A stretch of 64,000 nucleotides of DNA from NCBI RefSeq assembly GCF_001083805.1, contig NZ_JXSK01000001.1, forward strand, positions 372,001 through 436,000. Direction: 5' to 3'. The notes beneath the pieces were generated by a model, which was given only the letters and a program-made list of their open reading frames with translations, had not been told where the DNA came from and did no database searches. This stretch comes from Photorhabdus luminescens subsp. luminescens. GTDB lineage: Bacteria > Pseudomonadota > Gammaproteobacteria > Enterobacterales > Enterobacteriaceae. This document shows positions 27,444-37,750 of this stretch, one piece after another. Within the stretch, counting starts at the first letter, position 1; each line of letters opens with the position of its first letter. Position numbers and translations under genes: made by a program.

Positions 27444-28043
27444 ATGGCTCAACTTTATTTTTATTACTCCGCAATGAATGCTGGAAAATCGACATCCCTG
27501 TTGCAATCCTCTTATAACTATAATGAAAGAGGGATGAAAACGCTGGTGTTTACCGCAGAAATCGACACCCGGTTTGAAAAGGGGAAAGTCAATTCTCGGA
27601 TTGGATTATCTTCGGATGCGCTTTTGTTTAGTCAACAGACAGATATTGGCGAGTTGATCAGAAATGAAAATAAGCAGGCAAAAGTGCATTGTGTGCTGAT
27701 TGATGAGTGCCATTTTCTCACGAAAGCGCAGATTGAACAGCTATGTAAGGTGACTGACTACGATGATATTCCGGTTCTTTGTTATGGATTGAGAACTGAT
27801 TTCAGAGGCGAGCTGTTCAGCGGTAGCCAGTATCTTTTAGCGTGGGCTGATAAGTTAGTTGAGTTGAAAACTATTTGCTACTGTGGACGCAAGGCAAGCC
27901 GTACATTACGTTTGGATAGCGAAGGTGTGGTCATTTATGATGGCGAACAAGTTGATATCGGCGGCAATGAAAAATATGTGTCTGTTTGCCGTAAGCACTA
28001 TTTGGATGCGGTCAGTGAAGTGAAGAAAAGAAGCAACATGTAA
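27444..28043 (+). CDS. tdk: Thymidine kinase
   Basis: Type II thymidine kinase for dTMP salvage, 199 residues. P-loop in [12 protein letters not shown] (about residues 9-20), Walker-B-like VLIDECHFL with catalytic Glu near 88, lasso region, and zinc-binding Cys in CYCGRKA and VCRKHY. The ribosome-binding site AAGGGGTAGGG precedes the ATG. Confidence 0.97.
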   Translation: MAQLYFYYSAMNAGKSTSLLQSSYNYNERGMKTLVFTAEIDTRFEKGKVNSRIGLSSDALLFSQQTDIGELIRNENKQAKVHCVLIDECHFLTKAQIEQLCKVTDYDDIPVLCYGLRTDFRGELFSGSQYLLAWADKLVELKTICYCGRKASRTLRLDSEGVVIYDGEQVDIGGNEKYVSVCRKHYLDAVSEVKKRSNM

Positions 28044-28099
28044 TAGATAGCTTTCTGTGAAGCGGTCAGATGCTCTGTTAATAGGGCAGAGGTGAGTTA

Positions 28100-28123
28100 A
28101 AGGGCGCTGATATCAGCGCCCTT
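28100..28123. terminator. Palindromic terminator between convergent tdk and adhE
   Basis: Perfect 24-bp palindrome beginning AAGGGCGCTGAT. It lies between the two stop codons; the minus strand reads into TTTAAC, so it fits adhE best, but it could serve both genes. Confidence 0.65.
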
Positions 28124-28155
28124 AAGTGGTATTTAATCAGTTAATAAATTTGTTC

Positions 28156-30789
28156 TTACCGGCTTTCTACTGTTGTAACCGTTTCTGTGAATTCTCGTCC
28201 ATAGTATGAATCCAACAGCAATTGTTTCAGCTCGGAAATCAGCGGGTAGCGAGGGTTAGCGCCGGTACATTGGTCGTCGAAAGCATCTTCAGATAACTTA
28301 TCAATTCTTGCCAGGAAGTCAGCTTCTTGAACGCCCGCTTCGCGGATAGATGTCGGAATATCTAGCTCAGACTTGAGTTCTTCTAGCCAGGCTAACAGTT
28401 TTTCGATTTTTGTGACGGTACGGTCGCCAGTAGCGGATAAACCGAGATGATCGGTAATTTCAGCGTAACGGCGACGGGCCTGTGGGCGGTCATATTGGCT
28501 AAATGCAGTCTGCTTGGTTGGGTTATCGTTAGCGTTATAGCGAATAACGTTACAAATTAGCAGTGCGTTAGCTAAACCATGCGGGATATGGAACTCAGAA
28601 CCTAGTTTATGGGCCATTGAGTGACATACACCCAAGAAAGCGTTAGCAAATGCAATCCCTGCGATAGTCGCCGCATTATGAACCCGTTCACGGGCAACTG
28701 GATTAGTGGCGCCTTCGTGATAGCTGGCAGGGAGGAACTCTTTTAGTAGTTTTAGCGCTTGCAGCGCTTGTCCGTCAGAGTATTCGTTTGCTAAGACTGA
28801 TACGTGAGCTTCCAGAGCGTGGGTGATGGCGTCCAGTCCACCAAAAGCACAGAGTGATTTCGGCATATCCATGACTAGATTGGCATCAACGATAGCTATA
28901 TTAGGCGTCAATTCATAATCAGCCAGTGGATATTTCTGACCGGTGGCATCATCAGTGACAACTGCAAATGGCGTTACTTCAGAACCTGTACCGGACGTTG
29001 TGGTAATGGCTACCAATTTTGCTTTAACCCCCATTTTGGGGAATCTATAGATGCGTTTACGGATATCCATAAATCGTAGAGCTAATTCTTCGAAATGCGT
29101 TTCTGGGTGTTCATACATCACCCACATAATTTTGGCCGCATCCATTGGGGAACCTCCCCCTAGGGCAATAATGATGTCCGGTTTGAATGAGTGCATTTGT
29201 TCCGCACCTTTACGAACTGTGCTTAGGGTAGGATCTGCTTCAACTTCAAAGAAAACTTCCGTTTCTATCCCGTGAGATTTCAGCACATCAGTGACTTGAT
29301 CAGCATAACCATGATTGAATAAGAAACGGTCTGTTACGATAAAAGCGCGTTTTGCACCGTCAGTTGCAACTTCTTCTAATGCCACCGGCAGGGAACCGCG
29401 ACGGAAGTAAATTGATTTCGGAAGTTTATGCCACAGCATATTTTCTGCTCTTTTCGCTACGGTTTTGGTATTGATAAGGTGCTTGGGCCCCACATTTTCA
29501 GAGATGGAATTTCCTCCCCAAGAGCCGCAACCTAGTGTCAGAGATGGAGCAAGTTTGAAGTTGTAGAGATCACCGATACCTCCCTGAGAAGCAGGTGTAT
29601 TCACTAGAATGCGCGCTGTTTTCATTTTATCGCCGAAATACTTGATTCGGGCCGCCTGATTGTCTTGATCGGTATACAAGCAGGAAGTATGACCAATTCC
29701 ACCCATTTCAACCAATTTTTCTGCCTTTTCTACGGCATCTTCAAAGCTATTACTGCGGTACATAGCGAGCAATGGAGACAGTTTTTCATGAGCAAAAGGC
29801 TCTGCTTCGTCAATCAAACTCACTTCTCCAATCAAGATTTTGGTCCTTTCAGGAACATTGATGCCTGCCATTTCAGCAATTTTTGTTGCAGGTTGACCCA
29901 CAATCTCCGCATTTAGAGAACCGTTTTTTAAAATGATATCTTGAACAGCTTTCAGTTCCTTGCCTTGTAACAGATAACCGCCATGTGTAAAAAACCGTTT
30001 ACGGACCTGTTCATAAACAGCATCCACCACGATAACAGATTGTTCTGAAGCACAGATGACGCCATTGTCAAAGGTTTTGGACATCAGAATAGACGCAATA
30101 GCACGTTTAATATCAGCCGATTCATCAATAACAACTGGGGTGTTACCGGCACCGACGCCAATTGCTGGCTTACCCGAGCTGTACGCCGCTTTTACCATAC
30201 CGGGACCACCGGTCGCTAGGATTAGATTGATGTCTTGGTGATGCATCAATGCATTGGAAAGTTCAACGGAGGGTTCATCAATCCAGCCAATAATATCTTT
30301 TGGCGCACCAGCCGCAACCGCAGCGGATAGAACCAATTCTGCTGCTTTGGTTGTTGCTTTTTTGGCGCGTGGATGAGGGGAGAGAATAATGCCGTTGCGG
30401 GTTTTTAGGCTGATGAGGGCCTTAAAAATAGCGGTAGATGTTGGGTTAGTGGTTGGCACGATGCCGCAAATTAAGCCAATAGGCTCAGCGATAGTGATGG
30501 TGCCGAATGTTTTGTTTTCAGACAGAATGCCGCAGGTTTTATCATCTTTATAAGCGTTATAGATATATTCGGAGGCAAAGTGGTTTTTGATTACTTTGTC
30601 TTCGACAATTCCCATACCGGATTCTGCTACGGCTAATTTTGCTAAAGGAATGCGTGCATCTGCTGCTGCGAGGGCCGCAGCGCGGAAGATTTTGTCAACT
30701 TGCTCCTGAGAAAAGTTAGCAAATTCACGTTGTGCTTTTTTTACCCTGGCAACCAGTTCGTCTAGTTCAGTAACATGAGTTACAGTCAT
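28156..30789 (-). CDS. adhE: Bifunctional acetaldehyde-CoA/alcohol dehydrogenase
   Basis: Fermentative AdhE of 877 residues. The N-terminal aldehyde dehydrogenase domain (about 1-440) has the catalytic Cys in NGVICASEQS near residue 246; the C-terminal iron-dependent alcohol dehydrogenase domain (about 450-870) has GGGSPMDAAK and iron-ligand His residues in HSMAHKLGSEFHIPHG. It reduces acetyl-CoA to ethanol and regenerates NAD+; the family forms spirosome filaments. An FNR-like site lies about 120 bp upstream. Confidence 0.97.
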   Translation of the reverse strand: MTVTHVTELDELVARVKKAQREFANFSQEQVDKIFRAAALAAADARIPLAKLAVAESGMGIVEDKVIKNHFASEYIYNAYKDDKTCGILSENKTFGTITIAEPIGLICGIVPTTNPTSTAIFKALISLKTRNGIILSPHPRAKKATTKAAELVLSAAVAAGAPKDIIGWIDEPSVELSNALMHHQDINLILATGGPGMVKAAYSSGKPAIGVGAGNTPVVIDESADIKRAIASILMSKTFDNGVICASEQSVIVVDAVYEQVRKRFFTHGGYLLQGKELKAVQDIILKNGSLNAEIVGQPATKIAEMAGINVPERTKILIGEVSLIDEAEPFAHEKLSPLLAMYRSNSFEDAVEKAEKLVEMGGIGHTSCLYTDQDNQAARIKYFGDKMKTARILVNTPASQGGIGDLYNFKLAPSLTLGCGSWGGNSISENVGPKHLINTKTVAKRAENMLWHKLPKSIYFRRGSLPVALEEVATDGAKRAFIVTDRFLFNHGYADQVTDVLKSHGIETEVFFEVEADPTLSTVRKGAEQMHSFKPDIIIALGGGSPMDAAKIMWVMYEHPETHFEELALRFMDIRKRIYRFPKMGVKAKLVAITTTSGTGSEVTPFAVVTDDATGQKYPLADYELTPNIAIVDANLVMDMPKSLCAFGGLDAITHALEAHVSVLANEYSDGQALQALKLLKEFLPASYHEGATNPVARERVHNAATIAGIAFANAFLGVCHSMAHKLGSEFHIPHGLANALLICNVIRYNANDNPTKQTAFSQYDRPQARRRYAEITDHLGLSATGDRTVTKIEKLLAWLEELKSELDIPTSIREAGVQEADFLARIDKLSEDAFDDQCTGANPRYPLISELKQLLLDSYYGREFTETVTTVESR

Positions 30790-31197
30790 AAAGAAGTACT
30801 CCTGGAAAATATTAAAAATCTTTTAATATCAATGAATAAGTATTTTTTAGACTATTTAGCCTAGTGATTTTTTGGTAGCTACAGGTTACCATTTGGTATT
30901 AAATATATATTGATCTTAATCACATAAATTCCAAGCTGACTCCTTTCAGCTTAGGTCGGTGATAATTATTGTTGGTTGGGTGTAAATAGGGTTGAAAGGT
31001 TGAATTTTTAATCTAATGAAAATATTGAGTTAACAACTTGTTATATAAGATATTTTAAATTGGAAAATGCGTTGCGATCGATGGAAAATGGAACTTTACC
31101 AGTATAAAGTGAAGAAAAAATTAAGTTTTATAGATTTTTTGGTGAGCGATCATGAGAATATTTTTAGTAACACAGTGTAACTTTATAGAGGTTATTT
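30790..31197. other. adhE-ychE divergent region
   Basis: 408 bp with the upstream region of adhE, including an FNR-like palindrome, and the ychE promoter side. No ORF is supported. Confidence 0.5.
30910..30923. promoter_or_regulatory. FNR-like site upstream of adhE
   Basis: TTGATCTTAATCAC matches TTGAT-N4-ATCAA in 9 of 10 defined positions. Anaerobic control fits the role of AdhE. Predicted from the motif alone. Confidence 0.55.
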
Positions 31198-31842
31198 GTG
31201 GGTGATTTACTGCTGGATCTTTCTGGTTACATTAAATTTTTTGTTGGGCTGTTTGCATTGGTCAATCCTGTTGGTATTTTGCCGGTTTTTATCAGTATGA
31301 CTCACTATCAACCCCGGTCGGCTCGTAATCGAACCAACTTGGTTGCGAATACTTCTGTCGCCATCATTTTATGGACAGCTTTGCTGTTAGGTGACTCGAT
31401 ACTGCGTATGTTTGGCATTTCCATTGACTCTTTTCGTATTGCTGGTGGGATTTTGGTTGTGACCATCGCGATGTCGATGATTAACGGTAAACTTGGGGAA
31501 GACAAACAGAATAAGCAGGAAAAGTCAGAAACCGCCATTAGAGAAAGTGTTGGTGTTGTGCCGCTGGCATTGCCGTTAATGGCAGGTCCCGGCGCAATCA
31601 GTTCTTGTATTGTCTGGAGCTCTCGTTATCAAGGATGGCAGAATTTTATTGGGTTGGCGCTTACCAGTGCATTGTTTGCTTTTTGCTGCTGGTTATTATT
31701 TCGTTCTGCGCCTTTAGTCGTCAAATATCTTGGGCAAACAGGCATTAACGTTATCACGCGAATTATGGGGCTGTTGTTGATGTCTTTAGGGATTGAACTG
31801 ATTGTGACAGGGATAAAAGCGCTATTCCCAGGGTTGCTTTGA
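31198..31842 (+). CDS. ychE: MarC/YchE family inner-membrane protein
   Basis: Integral membrane protein of 214 residues with about six hydrophobic helices. The family signatures ALVNPVGILPVFI and PLALPLMAGPGAIS are clear. The start is GTG 31198 with GAGG just upstream. The function is unknown; the gene lies between adhE and opp as in E. coli. Confidence 0.93.
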   Translation: MGDLLLDLSGYIKFFVGLFALVNPVGILPVFISMTHYQPRSARNRTNLVANTSVAIILWTALLLGDSILRMFGISIDSFRIAGGILVVTIAMSMINGKLGEDKQNKQEKSETAIRESVGVVPLALPLMAGPGAISSCIVWSSRYQGWQNFIGLALTSALFAFCCWLLFRSAPLVVKYLGQTGINVITRIMGLLLMSLGIELIVTGIKALFPGLL

Positions 31843-32396
31843 TACAATTGACGATAAAAGGCGTCAATTTTCTTTCTATTGAAATTACAAATTATAATAT
31901 TCTTATCATTTTTATTATAAAGCCTATATCATAGGCTTTTCGCACTTCTTTTACCGGTACTCCCTGAATTTTATACAAATAACCCAATATTTTTCTAAAT
32001 TATTCTTTCCTGTGAGTTCAATGTGTAACTGGTTGCTTCCACCACTGTTTTGTGATGAATGTAGGTTTTTAATTTGCATTGATTGCAATTTGTTAAAATT
32101 ATGTTTATTTTCATCTTTGGTCTAGCTTTGTTTGCTATTTTAGTTAAGTTTGAAATTAATAATTTAATATATATCAATAGGTTATGGTGGTTGTTAGCGT
32201 GTTTAATCAATTAATGTAATAGGTTGCGCTAAGTTGTTTGTAAGGATGGTTTTTGCAATATAAGAGCGATATTTTAACAGTTGATATGATAAGTCCGCTT
32301 TAATATTTAATCCGTTACTTTGGGCTAAATAATGTGAAGATACCGGCCTTGATGTGATATGTGGAATGAACCGGTCCATCAAACTGGAGGTAAAAA
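31843..32396. other. ychE-oppA intergenic region
   Basis: 554 bp. The first 100 bp hold the ychE terminator; the rest is AT-rich and probably a long oppA leader. oppA leaders in enterobacteria are targets of the sRNA GcvB, but I cannot show the site here. GGAGG precedes the oppA start. Confidence 0.5.
31919..31940 (+). terminator. ychE terminator
   Basis: AAAGCCTAT (31919-31927) pairs with ATAGGCTTT (31931-31939) and a T follows; 77 bp after the ychE stop. Confidence 0.7.
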
Positions 32397-34034
32397 ATGA
32401 AGATCAAACAATTAAAATTATATAAGTTTATTTCCTGTATATTTTTATTATCAGCATTTCCTGTTACAGCCGTGTCTGCCGCTGAACTTCCAGATGGTGT
32501 GAAACTTGCGGATAAACAGCAAATTATTATTAATAATGGCACAGAAGTTGCCTCGCTTGATCCACATAAAGTCGAAGGTGTACCGGAAACCAACGTTATT
32601 CTTAATTTATTGGAAGGGTTGGTGAGTACAGGCCCCAAAGGAGAAATTGTGCCGGGCGTGGCAACTCATTGGGAAAATCAGGATTACAAGGTATGGACGT
32701 TTTATCTGCGTGATAATGCTAAATGGAGTGATGGAACCCCTGTCACTGCCCACGATTTTGTCTATAGCTGGCAACGATTAGCTGATCCAAAAGTGGGTTC
32801 ACCTTATGCCAGCTATCTTCAATATGCTTATGTTGAAAATATTAGTGATGTTCTGAGAGGTAAAAAATCTCCTGATCAGTTGGGAGTAAAGGCGTTGGAT
32901 GATCATCGTTTACAGGTGACTCTGACGCATCCTGTGCCTTATTTCGTCAGTATGCTCAGCCATACAGCAATGAAACCGGTGAAAAAGGATGTGGTTGAAA
33001 AGTTGGGCAACAAATGGACGCTGCCAGAAAATTATGTGGGTAATGGGGCGTATTCGTTGAAAGAGTGGGTGGTCAATGAGCGGATAGTGCTCGAGCGCAA
33101 CCCTCGATATTGGAACAATGCGAAAACAGTTATTGATCAAGCGACCCTCTTACCTCTTCAATCAGAAACCAGTGATATTAACCGCTATCGTAGTGGAGAG
33201 ATAAATATCACCCACAGCGCCATTCCGCCGACTCTGTACCAGAAAATGAAAAAAGAGATCCCCGATCAGGTTCGTGTCAGTTCTTACCTGTGCACGTTTT
33301 ATTATGAAATTAACAATGAAAAACCGCCGTTTACTGATGTCAGAGTCCGTGAAGCCGTCAAGTTAAGTCTCGACCGGGATATTATTGCGGGGAAAATTAT
33401 GGGGCAGGGGCAAATACCGGCTTATGGTTTTACGCCAACATTTATCGGGGGCGGCGATTTTGCTAAACCAGAATGGGCTGATTGGACACAGGAGCTGCGC
33501 AATAAACGTGCCAGAGAATTGTTGGACAAGGCCGGTTTCAATCAGGCGAATCCATTGAAGTTCACATTGTTGTACAACACATCTGAGCAAAACAAACAGC
33601 AGGCTATCGCCGCCGCTTCCATGTGGAAAAAGAATCTGGGGGCAGATGTGATTTTGCAGAATCAGGAATGGAAAACTTCTCTTGAAAGCCGCCATCAAGG
33701 AAATTATGAGGTGACCAGAGCAACCTGGTGTGCGGATTACAATGAACCTACTGCGTTTTTAAATATGTTTCTGTCAGACAGCAGTAATAACACGTCTTTC
33801 TATCAGAATAAAAATTTTGATAGTTATCTGGAGCAAGCGTTAATCACTAAAGACGCAGTTGAGCGTAAGAAATTATACCAACAAGCTGAATTTCAACTGG
33901 ATAAAGATTCAGTATTGATTCCTGTTTATTACCGGGTGAGTGTACGGCTTATTAGCCCATCAGTGGGAGGGTTTTCAGGGAAAGACCCATTGGATTATAT
34001 GGATATTAAGCGACTGTATATGATAAAAAATTAG
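32397..34034 (+). CDS. oppA: Periplasmic oligopeptide-binding protein, first copy
   Basis: Solute-binding protein of the Opp ABC importer, 545 residues with a signal peptide (about 1-28, ending VSAAE). Signature stretches include NNGTEVASLDPHKVEGVPETN and VGNGAYSLKEWVVNERIVLERNPRYW. It is about two-thirds identical by eye to the second copy downstream. A 138-bp gap without a clear terminator separates the two. It binds peptides by backbone contacts in the family. Confidence 0.94.
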   Translation: MKIKQLKLYKFISCIFLLSAFPVTAVSAAELPDGVKLADKQQIIINNGTEVASLDPHKVEGVPETNVILNLLEGLVSTGPKGEIVPGVATHWENQDYKVWTFYLRDNAKWSDGTPVTAHDFVYSWQRLADPKVGSPYASYLQYAYVENISDVLRGKKSPDQLGVKALDDHRLQVTLTHPVPYFVSMLSHTAMKPVKKDVVEKLGNKWTLPENYVGNGAYSLKEWVVNERIVLERNPRYWNNAKTVIDQATLLPLQSETSDINRYRSGEINITHSAIPPTLYQKMKKEIPDQVRVSSYLCTFYYEINNEKPPFTDVRVREAVKLSLDRDIIAGKIMGQGQIPAYGFTPTFIGGGDFAKPEWADWTQELRNKRARELLDKAGFNQANPLKFTLLYNTSEQNKQQAIAAASMWKKNLGADVILQNQEWKTSLESRHQGNYEVTRATWCADYNEPTAFLNMFLSDSSNNTSFYQNKNFDSYLEQALITKDAVERKKLYQQAEFQLDKDSVLIPVYYRVSVRLISPSVGGFSGKDPLDYMDIKRLYMIKN

Positions 34035-34172
34035 ATAGTCGCTTGGTTCAAAAGAGTTACTGAGACCCTGCAAACAAAATCGTTCCTTTTGTATGCGGGT
34101 AGTAATCCACCCCTTATTTCTGGGCCGTCGGCTGATAACAAATCTGACGGTATAAAATTGGAGTAGAAGAAG

Positions 34173-35813
34173 ATGATAAACACAACGAAAAAGAAACTAC
34201 TTACTGTCAGCATCAGTGCTGCACTGAGTATGGTAATGGCAAGTCAGGTCTTTGCTGCAAAAGTGCCTGATGGTGTTCAATTAGCTGATAAACAGGTTTT
34301 AGTCCGTAATAACGCCTCTGAACCGCAATCGTTAGACCCGCATAAGATTGAAGGAGTACCAGAAGCACATTTGGCACGAGATCTGTTTGAAGGTGTTGTC
34401 ATCGTTGGGCCAAATGGCGAAATTTTACCGGGTTCTGCGGCCAGTTGGGAGAATAAAGACTTCACCGTCTGGACATTCCATATGCGTAAAGATTCCAAGT
34501 GGTCTAATGGCGATCCTGTTACGGCGCATGATTTTGTTTACAGTTGGCAACGTCTGGCCGATCCTAATACTGCTTCTCCCTATGAAAGTTACCTCCAATA
34601 TGCCCATATCACCAATATTGATGACATCATCAGTGGTAAAAAGAAACCAGATACGCTGGGAGTAAAGGCGCTGGATGACTATACATTGCAGCTTACATTG
34701 AGCGAAGCGGTTCCTTATCTGCCAAGACTTTTGGCTCATTCTTCAATGTCGCCGGTTCATAAAGCTACGGTAGAAAAATATGGCGAAAAATGGACTCAGC
34801 CACAGAATTTTGTCGGCAATGGTGCTTATAAACTGAAAAACTGGGTAGTTAACGAACGTATTGTGATGGAGCGTAGCCCAACATATTGGGATAACAAAAA
34901 TACCGTTATTGATCAGGTTACTTTCCTGCCAATTTCTTCAGAGGTCACGGATGTAAACCGTTATCGCAGTGGCGAAATTGATATGACTTATACCAATTTG
35001 CCGATTGAACTGTTCCAGAAGCTGAAAAAGGAGATCCCGAACGAGTTGCATATTAGCCCAATTTTATGTACTTATTACTACGAAATTAATAACGACAAGC
35101 CCCCATTTAATGATCCTCGCGTTCGTACTGCACTGAAATTGTCTATGGACCGAGACATTGTGACCAATAAAGTAAAAGCACAGGGTGATATCCCTGCTTC
35201 CGGTTATACACCGCCAGTTACTGATGGTATGAAAGAGATGAAACCGGTGTGGTTTACTGGTTGGAATCAGGAACAGCGCAACCAGGAGGCCAAGAAATTA
35301 CTGGCTGAAGCCGGTTATAATAAAGATAATCCATTGAAATTTAACCTGCTTTATAACACCTCTGATCTGCATAAAAAAATTGCAATCGCGGTAGCTTCTG
35401 TTTGGAAGAAAAATTTAGGTGCTGATGTTCGTTTAGAAAACCAAGAGTGGAAAACTTTCCTCGATACTCGACATCAGGGTAATTATGACGTAGCCCGTGC
35501 TGGCTGGTGTGCCGATTACAACGAACCTTCTTCATTCCTGAATTCAATGCTTTCTTACAGTAGTAATAACACGGCTCATTATAAGAGTGATGAGTTTGAT
35601 AAGCTGATGAAAGAATCTCTAAAAGTGGCGACAGATGATGAACGTGCTGCGGTTTATCAGAAAGCAGAAGCGCAGTTAGATAAAGATTCGGCTATTGTCC
35701 CCCTTTATTACTATGTGAATACCCGGTTAGTGAAGCCCTATGTTGGCGGCTATACAGGGAAAGATCCTTTGGATAATTTACACACCAAAGATTTTTATAT
35801 TATCAAACACTAA
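34173..35813 (+). CDS. oppA: Periplasmic oligopeptide-binding protein, second copy
   Basis: Second OppA, 546 residues, signal peptide about 1-28 ending VFAAK. It shares the same signature stretches (ASEPQSLDPHKIEGVPEAH; VGNGAYKLKNWVVNERIVMERSPTYW). It is the copy next to oppB and probably the original one. A hairpin follows directly, which would lower expression of oppBCDF relative to oppA. Confidence 0.95.
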   Translation: MINTTKKKLLTVSISAALSMVMASQVFAAKVPDGVQLADKQVLVRNNASEPQSLDPHKIEGVPEAHLARDLFEGVVIVGPNGEILPGSAASWENKDFTVWTFHMRKDSKWSNGDPVTAHDFVYSWQRLADPNTASPYESYLQYAHITNIDDIISGKKKPDTLGVKALDDYTLQLTLSEAVPYLPRLLAHSSMSPVHKATVEKYGEKWTQPQNFVGNGAYKLKNWVVNERIVMERSPTYWDNKNTVIDQVTFLPISSEVTDVNRYRSGEIDMTYTNLPIELFQKLKKEIPNELHISPILCTYYYEINNDKPPFNDPRVRTALKLSMDRDIVTNKVKAQGDIPASGYTPPVTDGMKEMKPVWFTGWNQEQRNQEAKKLLAEAGYNKDNPLKFNLLYNTSDLHKKIAIAVASVWKKNLGADVRLENQEWKTFLDTRHQGNYDVARAGWCADYNEPSSFLNSMLSYSSNNTAHYKSDEFDKLMKESLKVATDDERAAVYQKAEAQLDKDSAIVPLYYYVNTRLVKPYVGGYTGKDPLDNLHTKDFYIIKH

Positions 35814-35820
35814 TCGTTGT

Positions 35821-35845
35821 AAAGCAGCCCGGAAAGGGCTGCTTT
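35821..35845 (+). terminator. Hairpin between oppA and oppB
   Basis: AAAGCAGCCC (35821-35830), loop GGAAA, GGGCTGCTTT (35836-35845): a perfect 10-bp stem with few following T residues. Likely a partial terminator or mRNA-stabilising hairpin that sets higher OppA levels. Confidence 0.8.
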
Positions 35846-35897
35846 AGTGTCAAATTATTTTAAGGCCAGGGTTAAGGCCAACACATAGGAACGGGCG

Positions 35898-36818
35898 ATG
35901 CTTAAGTTTATTTTACGCCGTTGTTTAGAGGCGATCCCGACACTTTTTATTCTTATCACTATTTCGTTCTTCATGATGCGGTTGGCGCCAGGCAGCCCAT
36001 TTACCGGCGAGCGGAAATTGCCGCCAGAAGTGATGGCGAACATTGAAGCGAAATATCATTTGAATGACCCAATTTATAAACAATATTTTGATTACTTAAT
36101 TCAACTGACTAAAGGAGATTTTGGGCCTTCTTTCAAATATAAGGACTACTCGGTTAACGATCTGGTAGCAACAGCATTTCCAGTATCGGCTAAATTAGGT
36201 GCCTCGGCATTTATCATGGCGGTTGTCTTGGGGGTCAGCGCCGGGGTTATTGCTGCACTTAACCAAAATACCAAATGGGATTATACGGTTATGGGGTTCG
36301 CCATGACGGGGGTTGTTATCCCGGGTTTTGTCGTGGCGCCGTTACTGGTGTTGGGGTTCGCTATTCATCTTAAATGGCTGCCGGGAGGAGGCTGGAATGG
36401 CGGTGCGCCTAAGTATATGATTTTGCCGATGGTAGCGTTATCTTTGGCCTATATCGCCAGTATTTCCCGTATTACCCGTAGTTCGATGATAGAAGTGCTG
36501 CACTCTAATTTTATTCGTACTGCGCGAGCCAAAGGGCTGCCATTGCGCATCATTATTTTCCGCCATGCTTTAAAACCCGCATTGTTACCGGTTATCTCTT
36601 ATATGGGACCGGCTTTTGTCGGCATCATCACCGGCTCGATGGTGATTGAAACAATCTTCGGGTTGCCGGGAATAGGGCAGTTGTTTGTTAATGGGGCATT
36701 GAACCGTGACTATTCGTTAGTGTTAAGTCTGACTATTTTAGTTGGTAGCTTGACTATTCTGTTCAATGCGATTGTTGATGTGCTGTACGCTGTTATCGAT
36801 CCGAAGATTCGTTATTAA
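35898..36818 (+). CDS. oppB: Oligopeptide ABC transporter permease OppB
   Basis: Inner-membrane permease of 306 residues with about six helices and the EAA-type loop (RTARAKGLPLRIIIFRHALKPALLPVI) that contacts the ATPases. It starts 84 bp after oppA and ends 14 bp before oppC. Confidence 0.96.
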   Translation: MLKFILRRCLEAIPTLFILITISFFMMRLAPGSPFTGERKLPPEVMANIEAKYHLNDPIYKQYFDYLIQLTKGDFGPSFKYKDYSVNDLVATAFPVSAKLGASAFIMAVVLGVSAGVIAALNQNTKWDYTVMGFAMTGVVIPGFVVAPLLVLGFAIHLKWLPGGGWNGGAPKYMILPMVALSLAYIASISRITRSSMIEVLHSNFIRTARAKGLPLRIIIFRHALKPALLPVISYMGPAFVGIITGSMVIETIFGLPGIGQLFVNGALNRDYSLVLSLTILVGSLTILFNAIVDVLYAVIDPKIRY

Positions 36819-36832
36819 GACTGGAGCGCGCA

Positions 36833-37741
36833 ATGATAGTGAATAAACAAAACAGCGAAGCTCTGGAAAATTTCTCTGAGCAATTAGAAATTGAAGGCCG
36901 CAGTTTGTGGCAGGATGCACGACGTCGTTTTATTCACAACCGGGCAGCGATTGCCAGTTTGTGTCTGTTATCTTTGATTACTTTGTTTGTGATCTTGGCG
37001 CCGATGTTAGCTCAATTTACTTATGACGATACTGACTGGGCCATGATGTCGATGCAGCCTGATTTTGAATCGGGTCACTATTTTGGTACTGATTCTTCCG
37101 GCCGTGATTTGTTGGTGCGTGTTGCCATTGGGGGGCGCATTTCGTTGATGGTTGGGGTGGCAGCCGCTTTGGTGGCGGTAGTCGTCGGAACATTATATGG
37201 ATCATTATCCGGCTATATGGGCGGAAAAATAGATTCAGTCATGATGCGTCTGTTGGAAATTTTGAACTCATTTCCATTCATGTTCTTTGTGATCCTGCTG
37301 GTGACCTTCTTCGGACAAAATATTTTTCTGATATTTGTCGCCATCGGTATGGTGTCATGGCTGGATATGGCGCGTATTGTCCGTGGTCAGACACTAAGTC
37401 TAAAACGTAAAGAGTTTATTGAGGCGGCGTTGGTGTGTGGCGTATCAACCCGTCATATTGTGTTGCGTCATATTGTCCCTAATGTATTGGGAGTGGTGGT
37501 GGTTTATGCATCTTTATTGGTGCCGAGCATGATTCTGTTTGAATCATTTCTTAGCTTTCTAGGATTGGGAACTCAAGAGCCATTAAGCAGTTGGGGCGCA
37601 TTGTTAAGCGATGGTGCGAATTCGATGGAAGTTTCCCCGTGGTTGCTGTTGTTTCCTGCCGGTTTTCTGGTAGTGACACTGTTTTGTTTTAACTTTATCG
37701 GCGACGGCTTGCGTGATGCCCTCGATCCGAAAGATCGTTAA
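36833..37741 (+). CDS. oppC: Oligopeptide ABC transporter permease OppC
   Basis: Second permease, 302 residues, with a cytoplasmic N-terminal part before the first helix, as usual for OppC, and the EAA loop (EAALVCGVSTRHIVLRHIVPNVLG). It pairs with OppB. Confidence 0.96.
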   Translation: MIVNKQNSEALENFSEQLEIEGRSLWQDARRRFIHNRAAIASLCLLSLITLFVILAPMLAQFTYDDTDWAMMSMQPDFESGHYFGTDSSGRDLLVRVAIGGRISLMVGVAAALVAVVVGTLYGSLSGYMGGKIDSVMMRLLEILNSFPFMFFVILLVTFFGQNIFLIFVAIGMVSWLDMARIVRGQTLSLKRKEFIEAALVCGVSTRHIVLRHIVPNVLGVVVVYASLLVPSMILFESFLSFLGLGTQEPLSSWGALLSDGANSMEVSPWLLLFPAGFLVVTLFCFNFIGDGLRDALDPKDR

Positions 37742-37750
37742 GGAGGTAAC

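Noticed and set aside
34031-34213. Minus-strand ORF between the two oppA genes
   Set aside because: Low-complexity reading of the leader and signal-peptide region; no coding support.
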